From the NCBI GenBank assembly GCA_006535965.1, contig QEAR01000007.1, positions 363,726 to 427,725 on the forward strand: 64,000 nt of DNA, written 5' to 3'. The notes below the pieces were generated by a model, which was not told where the DNA came from, made no database searches, and saw nothing but the letters and a program-made list of their open reading frames with translations. This document shows, piece after piece, positions 55,007-64,000 of this stretch (positions within the stretch are counted from its first letter, which is position 1; every line of letters starts with the position of its first letter). This DNA is from Spizellomyces sp. 'palustris'. Lineage: Eukaryota > Chytridiomycota > Chytridiomycetes > Spizellomycetales > Spizellomycetaceae. Position numbers and translations under genes: made by a program.

Positions 55007-58000
55007 TCACAATCTCCCTTGAAGTATATCCTCAATAAACCCGTTGATAATCGTCTTCTTTGCAGTCAGATCTACACCAAATACCGTAGACAGCTCGTCA
55101 CGCACTTGCTTCTTGGTAACAGTCATCAGGTTGGCCGTGGATAGGATGCGTCGGACTTCGCGGAGAATGTCATCGTCCGAAGGGATTCCACCAGCAAACA
55201 TGCCCATGCTTCCCACAGAAATATGGGACCACCGCTTTTGCGATTGATACGGTGGAAGAGCGGGGGCGGCGGCGCCGTATGCAGACCCGCCGTACACCGA
55301 ACCCGCTGCTCCAGGTACGCCATAACCAGAGTACACGGAAGGTGTCGGGGCGCCGTATGCTGATCCACCATATACCGATGGTGCTGGACCATAAGCTGAC
55401 GCTCCACCATAGACAGATCCCGCTACTGGCGGTCGGCCGCTAAAGTCCGATGCACGAGAGTCTCGTGAACCTTCGGACCCCTTTTCCCAGACCTCAGCTT
55501 CATACTCCGACCACTTTTTCTCCGGGATGGATTTCGGATCGAACGGTGCAACGTCAGCAGAATACACCATCTTTTTGCCCTTTTCGCCAATAACAACACG
55601 GGTGTTACCCCAGGAGAAATCATCAAAGTGCCAGAATGAATACAGGGGAATATAGAAACTGAAGACGGGCATCGCAAGAATATACTAGAAACAACCGTGA
55701 ATTAGCGTGAGCACCATCAAACGACATAACGCTACTGTGTACATACCACAATCATCCATCCAATCTGCGCCCACTGTCGCTTCAGAATGAAGATAATGAC
55801 TTGCAAACCGTAAATCGCACCCAATAGAATAATCGACATTTTGGGGAAAATCTCAGTTGCCGATACCGCAGAGTAAATCAAATATATAATGTACAGCATC
55901 ATAACCGGTTGCACGAGCGTCGAGAAAAGATCCAGGATGACAACGAATCGCATTGAGAAACAGCAGAAACCGCAAAGCTGAGGCAAGAACATCAATTCCA
56001 ACAGGTTGTGCACCGTGGAGTTGATCCATCTACGACGTTGCGAGAGCAGGACGGACCATTGATCAGGGGCGTTGGTGCGACACTGCGCGTCGTTGGTAAA
56101 ACTGGTCTTCAAGTGTGGGAAGTGCTTCATCATCAATGTGGTCAAGTACCGATCTTCACCGAGGTGGAGCAAGTTCTTCATGTGAAGGGTGTCAACGCGA
56201 TTTTCGGAATAGTCATTGATCACGCTAGGCGCAATAAGGAGAGGGACATTCTTGGTCGGCGTCCGGACTCGGTACATACAGAAGCATCCCGGGAGACAAG
56301 TGACGGAGCCAAAGAGAGACTCAAAGGCCTTAGCCAAGTGATGGGAGATAAAGTACTCGTACACCTGAATCATCGACGTCCAAGATACTTTTTCGTTTGC
56401 GAGGAGGGTCTCTCCACAGAGTCCCATGATTTTCGAGTCGTGGATCATCGAGGAAATCATACGGTTCAGCGAGTCTCGGGACACTTCCGTATCAGCATCC
56501 ACCATAAGAATGTATTCGTAGAAGGAAGGATTGACACCGATGACGTTTTTCATGTGGTGGTACAACTCAAGTTCGAGAGGGTTCATCTCAGAGTTGAAGT
56601 GAACACGGGACAAGAAGCGCATCAAAATCATCTGCGAGTCACGTTTACCACGGTTACCAGGGCGAGAGCGTTCATTGGCTTTCCCGACTTTGACGACCAC
56701 GATGTAGGGAACGGAATGCCCTTGCACTTCGTACAGACCAGAATAGACCTTGCCCATGTTGTGTTGCTTATCGCCAACGCCCAAAGACTGGAAGCTGAAA
56801 GGTTCAGGATCGTGATTGGGATCCACGCCCAGGATATCAAGCACGATTCGAGGAGTCGGTCGGTCGTTTCCACTCCCGATAATCATACCATCACAGATGA
56901 CGAACAAGAGCTTTCGTTTGTCATCATATCGCAGCACAGCAAGGGATTCTAGAGTCTTTTGTAGAGACTCAGCTCCTTCCGTATAGCAAGGCACTTGGCA
57001 GATGACAAACTTGTCATGCTCTTCGGGTTCCTTTGCGGATGTAAACTGAAGGGCAGCCAAGAACTTGAATCCGATCACCGCAACCAGGACGATGGTACTA
57101 GCGAGCAAGATGTAGTTTGAGAATTGACATTTGACATCGTTTCGGTGATCGACGACACCCTGATAAAACATGTTGTTCATGCATGTCAGATACGTCCTCG
57201 AGAGACCGGGGGCCGTGTTTCGAATGACTTTGTTCCACTCTTCTGTAGCGTCCTGGCCAATGAAACCACCAAAAATCCTGTCAATGTTCAGGTCGTTAAA
57301 GAACGGCGAATTGAAATATGCTGTCACGTCGTAAACATTGTCATTAATGACAATCAACCGCTTTGTGGGCTTTGCATTGGCTTGAATGAAATCCATGGTC
57401 CAGGCAACTCGGCTCTTGGCGAACTGGTTCATGTATTCAAAGTACGGTCTGGGGAACTTTTGTCCATCGACAGTTTGAATCAAGTCGTGCATGTGCATGT
57501 CAAACGCAAGCGGACGACGATTCGCCAAGTTGTCCCATCCCGTGGTCGGCGCAGGTACTCCAGGACAGTAATTTGCAAAATTGTTCGTCTTGTTGAACAT
57601 GAAGGCCACGTCTTGTCCGTAGAACTCCGCAAGACGATAATCTTGGATATTGAGATTCTGGTGGGTTTGTATAAGGGGTTTGATGGCGTAGGCACGACCG
57701 TAGGCATACACCCAAGGGTCATTGGGATCTGTTCGTCCTGCCAACTCATCCGCACTGAGCACGTTGATTCTGGGGCAAATCAGTCGACCGAGACCGATAA
57801 TGAAGAACAAGAGTCCGCAGCAGAGGAAGAAGATAATGATACAAAGAGCAACCTTCTCACGCCATGCCATTTGAATATCCTTCCGCTTCATTCCACCGCA
57901 GAAGGACACACACGGGGGCAGGATCCACCAAGTGAGGAACCAGGTGAAGCAGACCCACTTTTTTCGAGCGGGTGACGTTTCGTTTTCCTCAATTAAGGTT

Positions 58001-60585
58001 TCCTCTGAATCATCTTTCTTCGTGGAAATGTTATTCAGTTCATTCAACTCCCTGTCGACTAGCTTCTTGTCCATGGATCCTGCTCTGATGCTGACTTGGG
58101 ACAATCGTTGGGGGGATGGCTCATACTCAAACTCTGAATGATATTGAGAGTCTGTATCGTCGTAGTAAGAACCCTCATCCCCGTACTCCATATCTGTGCT
58201 ATACTGGGATGCGGTATCGTCAAGGAAGCTGGATGAACCAACACTAGTTCCGCGAGACCTGTCTTGTGAGCCATCGCGTGCCCTGCTCCTCCCTCGAGCC
58301 TTCCTCTCCGCACGCAACTGATCCTCAATGGTTCTCAACTCATCTTCCAAGGAAATCCATGACGATTCGGAAAGGAAAACTTTGTTACGACCAACAGCCA
58401 TTTCCCTACTTGTCCAGTTGCTCTGCAATACAAAATCGTCGCACTTGCCGCTGGGACCTGCAGATTCATCCAACCGCATGGGGTCGATGATTACTCGGTA
58501 GCGAGACAGAAATTCGTCAATACCGTAGCTTGCCGTGTAGTCAGAGGCAGCCCGAGCTTGGGCGATCCGTGTGATTCCCAAGGCACGAAGCTGCTGCTTG
58601 ACCCGCTTCGACTCTAATTTATCAGTAGATAGGTCTTCGTTCGGTTTGATGCACATGACGAACCAAGGGATAGTCTCCGATAGGGTGTCGATCATTTCAT
58701 CAATCGCTGCTTTGAAGTTGTATGCAACTGTGGGAGGAGCGGCCTTTTCGTACCCGAAGCGGCCACCCTTCCTCTTCAAAGAAGGTTGGCGGAGGGGCTT
58801 CTTTGGCCCCTGCGCTCCAGTGACCATTCCAGAATCGCGCCCACCGTTCTCGGTCGAAACAACCTTCTCCGAGAAAAGATCTCGAATGAAGCCATTCGCA
58901 GACGAAGGAATGTCCTTGCCATTACCTCGGAATATCGACACAAAGTCCGGGCATAGCACATCCTTGTTCTTATCAAGAAAGCTGGTGGTATCATAATCGA
59001 CAGTGCGAGAATAGTGCTTAATCCCAAACGATGTACTGGAGTTCCCTTGCACAAAGAACTGGTTCTGGCCAAGTTTCTCAGTCAGCTTTTGAAGACAAGG
59101 CACATCTGGCTGTTTCTGGTTTCCCTCCACAGATGCCGCATCGATCACTGAAAAAACGCCGCCGCTACCCGCAATCACGTCTACAATAGGGGTATTGTCG
59201 TTTTGGGGAACCGAGGCTGAGCGAATGCCTTCCCGGACATATTCTTCATGAGCCTCCACGATGCTATGGTTGACAAACTGCTGGAGACGCTCGTTGGCAT
59301 AATTGTCCAGTAACTGCTCGAACCCGTTTGATTTGGAGTCCTCGAATCCAGTCAAATCCACCACGCCTACAAATGTGGCGCAATCTTCTTTGCATAGCCT
59401 ACTGTTGATGTGTTCTACTAGCCAGCTGAAGACCAGAGAGTACAAGGTCTTGGCTAAAGAATCACGCTGAGATGCGGCGTCCTCGGCATTCAAGAATACT
59501 GTCACAACATCCCTGTATACCAGCTTTGTCCGCAAGGTAAGCGCGGACTCTAGATTCCGTGCAGCCACACCAAGAAGCTCAGCCGCGATTTCCAACGCGT
59601 CTTGGTTCTTCACGGTACATGCCTCCTGAGGTTTCTCTGGATCCTCCTGGAATGTAACGTTTCCCAGATGAAGAGTAGCAGCCATTAATTGATAAATCTG
59701 TGCTTGTAATCTTCTTCCTACGCCCAACGATTTGAGGTGATCTCGTAGTTCTCCAAATTTGATTTGGTCCTCAGTGGTCAGACGAGCGTGCCTGGGTGTC
59801 TGCAAGTAAGAAAAATGTCCAGCATCCTGTAAGCGCCATTGTATCTTCTCTTCTGGTGTGGCACCGGCAAGGAGGTAGTAAAAGATATGAAAATTCCGCT
59901 CCTCGGCAGGAGTGTGGGACACTCGGCTCTTTTCCAACAGGTAGTCCAGCATCTTTGCCCCGACCATTTTACCGCGATCATCATACTGATACTCGGTGTA
60001 TCGGCCGAATCGAGACGAGTTGGGGTTCGTCAGCGTACGTGCTGTTCCAAACGCATCCAAAACCGTTTCCGTTTTCAGTACTCCAGACTGCACCTTTGAC
60101 TTCTTTTTTGCATTTCTACTGAGTGCAATCAACTGCCTGACCAAAAGCTTCCGAGCTTCGGTTTTGCCGCTACCGCTCTCTCCGCTGTTAAAATTGGCGT
60201 TGGATTAGAGAGAGCAAACGGATGACGCCGTTACAGCAAATAGCTTTACATACCAGAAGACTACGGATTGATCCTGCTGGTTGCGCAGCATGTGGTAGAA
60301 CACGGAAGAGGCCAAGTCAAAGATGTGCGCGGGGAGCGGCACCTTCTCCTCGGAGGTGTCCTTTGCCCATGCAGCATATTGTGAGGATGTTCCGTCGGAA
60401 AAGGATTCGAGAGTTTTTACGGGGTTGACGACTACAAGTGCACTGGCACCTATGCGTGTAAAGATTTGGTTTCGGGAGTAGCGGTCTTTGAGGTTGGCGA
60501 AAACAACGTCGTCTGTTAGATTGGGAAGAAGAATCAAGTCTTCTTTAGAGTCGCCGGGCGCCAAGACCTTCTTGCTGCGACCCAT
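55007..60585 (-). CDS. Chitin synthase with N-terminal myosin motor (class V/VII type)
   Basis: Three exons: 60585..about 60255, 60190..about 55742 and about 55680..55007, some 1810 aa. The myosin motor comes first: SRNQIFTRIGASALVVVNP, a P-loop GESGSGKTEA split by the first intron, NPNSSRFGRY (switch I) and VDLTGFEDSKSNGFEQLLDN (switch II). A Ser/Asp-rich neck follows with no obvious IQ motif. Then paired membrane helices, a cytochrome-b5-like segment (about 57850-57150), more helices and the chitin synthase core: MVDADTEVSRDSLNR, EDRYLTTLMMKHFPH and LLSQRRRWINST (catalytic QxxRW). SWGNTR lies after the last helices. The C-terminus has repeated SVYGG/SAYG units and a DEK_C-type domain (DDDILREVRRILSTANLMTV). 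It makes chitin at the plasma membrane. Motor and catalytic residues look intact. Confidence 0.95.
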
Positions 60586-61243
60586 TGTGAATTAGAGGAG
60601 ACGCAAGAGCCTGTTAAAAACGCTAGCAGGAGGCCTATGACAACATGAGTTAGGAAACACACACCGCTAGTTGTGGCTCACGCGTTACCTGTTCTATGTA
60701 AAATAAGTATATCCTCTATAATAAAAGCATAACCGCAAAAGGTAACAGAGCAAAAGAAAACGATGGGGAATGCTGGCAAAAGTAAGAATAATATAGTCCA
60801 GCAATGGGGGAAGAAATGGGGGCGCAGTGTGAGAACAGGGCTGGTTGCTGAAATGCCCGGCTTTTGAAATTCTTTTGTGGGCTGGGAGGTGACAAAAATT
60901 GAACTTTCGATCCCTTGCGCCGCCAAACTTCAAAACTCGCGTGTTTTTTTTTGTTTTTGTTTCAACTTGCGAGTTTCAAAAGCAACGGGTTTGTTTATCG
61001 GCAACCCACACGGCCAACGGTTTCCGCTACGGCAATCCCGCTACGGCAATCCCGCTACGGCATCTTTATAAATGTCCTATTTTTAGACTTTTTTTGTTTT
61101 TAGTTGCCTGCCAGGTGATTCCTGCGGATGACTCTTTGGAATGCGGCTCGAGTGGGTTATATCCTACCGTACCGTTTATTGATCATCCTTGCTAGTGCGC
61201 TGGGGCAAAAACAGGGCATCCACCCAGAGCAACTTCACACAGC
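60586..61243. promoter_or_regulatory. Divergent intergenic region, chitin synthase / PDI-family gene
   Basis: About 660 bp between opposed starts, the longest gap in the window. It contains a T-rich tract (60944-60961) and the triplicated 14-bp repeat at 61024-61063. No gene is recognised. Confidence 0.45.
61024..61063. repeat. Direct tandem repeat, 14-bp unit, nearly three copies
   Basis: The unit CCGCTACGGCAATC occurs at 61024-61037 and 61038-61051, and again nearly in full at 61052-61062. It lies 180-220 bp upstream of the PDI-family start. No further copy was noticed in the window. Confidence 0.85.
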
Positions 61244-63549
61244 ATGAGGGTGGTGGTTCTTTTATTTTGCATATTCTTTGCATGGGCGGGTCTGGTAACG
61301 GTGAATGGGAATGCCGACGTAGAGCAGGCGTACAGGGAGGCTGAGCCACTCGTCACCTTTATCAATCCAAGTGACTTTACAACGACCATTAGCAAGGGAG
61401 CGTGGCTAGTGTTTTTTGGCTCAAAGGGTTGTCCTCACTGTCGAAAGTAAGTCATTTGAACGTCTATGGTCCAAGGAACCGTGCATGACACTTTTGTTGA
61501 CAACAACGCGCCTAGGTTTACACCGACATGGCTGGAGGCACAGCGAAATGTAGAGGCAATGAAGAAAGACTTTCACCTAGGGAAAGTGGAATGCACTGGG
61601 AGGGCAGTAAATGAAGGTGTGTAAAGTCTTAATTTCCAATCTCACAATTTTGTGATCCGTTTGCTAACTCTCTACTTTAGATCTGTGCACGGACCAAAAG
61701 ATTGAATTCTATCCCACCGTGAAACTGTACGGACTGTTTGTTCCCAGTACGGAATATTCTCACCGGCACATTTACTAAAGCTTTCCTTCCAGATATCTCA
61801 ATGGAAAGTTGATGGACACACCTGGTGACGTCCAGGAGATTAACAAGTTGATGAATTACATCGAAAGCAAGATCGCGGTACTTCTCCCTGTATCCGAGCC
61901 CCAACAAAAGTCGGCCGACTCTGAACTGTCCAAGGAGGATAAGTCTGCGGTAACCCGAGAGCAAGAAACGCTGGTGAGGCAGGAACGTGCCGCCGCTGAG
62001 ACTCTGGATGAAACGATCAAGGAACTCCAAGCCATTGTGGACGCTAGCACCAAGCCAAATAAGCGGATCAATCCGGACGGTCGATTCGTTCAGTTGACGG
62101 AAAAGACGTTTGCAATCATGACGAACAATACTCCATGGTTTGTCATGTTTCATGCCCCCTGGTGCCCTCATTGCCAAAAACTCAAGCCGGTGTTCGAAGA
62201 CCTTGCGCCGGCTCTGAAGGGCCTTGTCAACGTTGGGGAGGTTGATTGCACCATTGAAGGCAGCCTATGCAAACAATTTGGTGTCCGCGGCTATCCGACG
62301 CTCAAATTTCTTCAACAGCCGTCACCGCCTATTGAGTATCGGGCTGCACGGTCATTCGATGTACTGCGGGATTATGCACTAGGATTTAGCAGCCAACCGG
62401 CCTTTACACCTGTGAAAGCATCTGAGATTCCCGCAATATGGAAACAAAAAGAAGTGTCGTACTTTCTCTTGTACGATCCTCGGACAATGCCAAAGTCTGC
62501 CCTTGTGAGTGTGAACTACCGTCATTGTTTCACTGATATATGTCCAAAGGAAGCTGAACAATGGGTGTTGTTTAGAACGCTGTAATTACAGTAGCAAAAG
62601 CGTTGCGCAACGAAGCGTCTTTCTATGTAACCCCGGATTCCGCTGCGCGTGAACTTTTAAAGGCACCGGCATCCGGCCCATATTTGTTCGCGGTAAAGGA
62701 CCATGGTGAGAAGCTCATCAGACACACTGGTGATCTGGACGACACATTGGCGGCTAAACAGTACATTCGACAATTTGTATTGGATAATCGTTATCCACGG
62801 GTCCTTCATTTGGATTCTGACAATCAAGAGCAGGTTCTTGGTGGGGACAAGTTGGTAGTAATGGCGATCATCGATCCCTCCTCGCCTCGCAGTGGGAGCG
62901 TCCTAAAAACTTTGAAAGACAGCTCTATTGCGTGGAGCAAGAAGGAGAAGGAAGAGAACATACATAATTTGGTGATAGTCACATGGTTGGATGGTGTCAA
63001 GTGGCACAACTACATTGAGAGAGTCTACGGGATAAAGCAGGACCAGTTGCCGACTTTGATTATCGCAGATCCAAAGGTAATTTCATGTAAAATCGTCTGC
63101 GTGAACCAATTTCTCAATTTCTTGGATAGGAGGATAAATATTACGACACGGATAAAGGTGGACGCGGCATTGGCTTTGAGAAGGAATCGCTATTGCAAAA
63201 CATCAACGATATCCTGGAAGGAACCGCATCGGTATGTCAGTCATGCCATTGATTGCCATCTGGATGGTATTATTCATCTGTGCTCATCTCCATCGTAGCC
63301 AAAATACACATCTGGGTTTTTGGGTCGTTTGGGGTACAATATCTCCAAAGGTATTGACCGTTCAATGGTACGTATCCTATCTCGATCATCAGTGGTGCTG
63401 GCATTTACTGAGAACTTTGGGTTTCTCAGATATTCTTGAAAAGCAATATGATGTTATTGCTAGTGTTGGGGGGCTTGTTTGTGGCATTTTACGTGTCCGG
63501 TGGTGTACCAGGATTTCAAAGACCACGCCAAGGTCCCAAGGCAGAGTAA
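61244..63549 (+). CDS. Thioredoxin/PDI-family ER membrane protein, two CPHC domains
   Basis: Starts MRVVVLLFCIFFAWAGLVTV at 61244, a good signal peptide. The first thioredoxin domain holds VFFGSKGCPHCRK spliced to FTPTWLEAQRNVEAM, then EFYPTVKLYG. A charged, helical stretch of about 80 residues leads to the second domain: PWFVMFHAPWCPHCQKLKPV, VDCTIEGSLCKQFGVRGYP. Later exons read FYVTPDSAARELLK, LPTLIIADPK and DTDKGGRGIGFEKESLLQNI, typical of redox-inactive PDI b-type domains. A last hydrophobic segment (MMLLLVLGGLFVAFYVSGG) is followed by a short basic tail ending QGPKAE, stop 63547-63549. CPHC in both active sites suggests disulfide isomerase or oxidase activity in the ER lumen, anchored like TMX3; no KDEL or HDEL end. 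Intron edges near 62510-62600 and 63200-63430 are approximate. Confidence 0.85.
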
Positions 63550-64000
63550 GCTTTGCCCACATCAGGCCTCAGATAGAGCTGGCCGGCAGATTGTACTCTG
63601 CACTCTTGATTTTAGGACGTCATAAGAAATCGCTCTCACGCCCATGGCGATTGGCTAATTGATCCTTATTGATCAAAAGATCCGTCCTGAATCTTTCAAC
63701 TTCATAATTTTATTTGTTGGCGGTGGAGAATCTGCTCCACTTGAAATTTGCTTACCTTATGCCAGCGCCACACAACACGTGTCCGATCATGACAACGTTC
63801 GTCTACTCTGCACATCATAGTGTGGAGGCGGTAGGAAGTGGCACTAGCAATATAAAGAGCCGGCTAGTTCTGGTTAATAAGGTTTCGTAAGCATGTTGGA
63901 CCCTTGATTGTTCGAGGAGGTTCTTTTTTTTTTTCAGCTGGACCCCATTTTGCCACACTCGAGGTCTATAAAAGAAGGTCTTTGCTCTCCCCCCCCACCC
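63550..64000 (+). promoter_or_regulatory. Intergenic region ending in a TATA-containing promoter
   Basis: 450 bp with no gene recognised. TATAAAA at 63967-63973, preceded by a T tract (63925-63938) and followed by a CT/C-rich run to the window end, looks like a core promoter for a plus-strand gene that begins beyond 64000. Confidence 0.45.

Noticed and set aside
55732-57980. Long plus-strand open frames of 283-314 codons (56008-56952 and 57124-57975)
   Set aside because: They are antisense to the chitin synthase, have no recognisable domain, and follow from the codon use of the opposite gene.
1-64000. CRISPR arrays, insertion sequences, rRNA genes or provirus segments
   Set aside because: None was recognised; every long coding segment was attributable to a host-type gene or to an antisense shadow.

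Overview
This is a gene-dense eukaryotic window: about 26 intron-containing protein genes on both strands, introns mostly 50-100 bp (GT-AG), and intergenic gaps often under 250 bp. I read it as a fungus that still makes a flagellum, most likely a chytrid (Chytridiomycota or a close zoosporic lineage). Fungal marks are a chitin synthase with a myosin motor (55007-60585), an APSES/KilA-N transcription factor (18898-20611) and a PHO80-type cyclin (17392-18256). Flagellar or basal-body marks are centrin (30827-31667), a CFAP418/C8orf37 homologue (6586-7533) and a CLAMP/SPATA4-like CH protein (31837-34734). The species cannot be named from sequence alone.

Layout. 1-10 kb: end of a Glo3/ArfGAP2/3-type Arf GAP; a stand-alone SPX protein divergent from an ArsB/Lsi2-like transporter; dihydroxyacetone kinase; CFAP418; an F-box/LRR protein; UNC50. 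10-25 kb: a RING+PHD protein (PHRF1-like), a myristoylated EF-hand protein, MLH1, a PHO80-type cyclin, an APSES factor, a PH-domain protein, a Sec14-like CRAL-TRIO protein and a Rec114-like meiotic protein. 25-31 kb: a large multidomain class III nucleotide cyclase (ARM-like, GAF-GAF-PAS-cyclase-TPR) whose GAF-to-end architecture matches the cyanobacterial CyaB enzymes. This is the most striking locus in the window. 31-44 kb: centrin, the CH-domain protein, a coiled-coil protein, an unrecognised gene and VPS53. 44-51 kb: alanine-glyoxylate aminotransferase, a BtuF-like class III solute-binding protein, a METTL21-like methyltransferase, MCM10 and a TMEM170-like protein. 51-64 kb: a SET-domain protein, SFT2, the myosin-chitin synthase, a thioredoxin/PDI-family ER protein, and a TATA-containing promoter running off the end.

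Themes. Golgi/endosome trafficking recurs (Arf GAP, UNC50, VPS53, SFT2, Sec14-like). So do DNA repair, replication and meiosis (MLH1, MCM10, Rec114-like) and calcium or second-messenger signalling (EF-hand protein, centrin, cyclase). Two phosphate-sensing families, SPX and a PHO80-type cyclin, lie 16 kb apart. Many pairs are divergent with 70-320 bp shared promoters, and four of these or nearby promoter gaps carry a CACGTG palindrome. No rRNA, tRNA, transposon, CRISPR or viral segment was recognised. Exon boundaries come from reading frame, GT/AG and family similarity, and some internal ones are unresolved.
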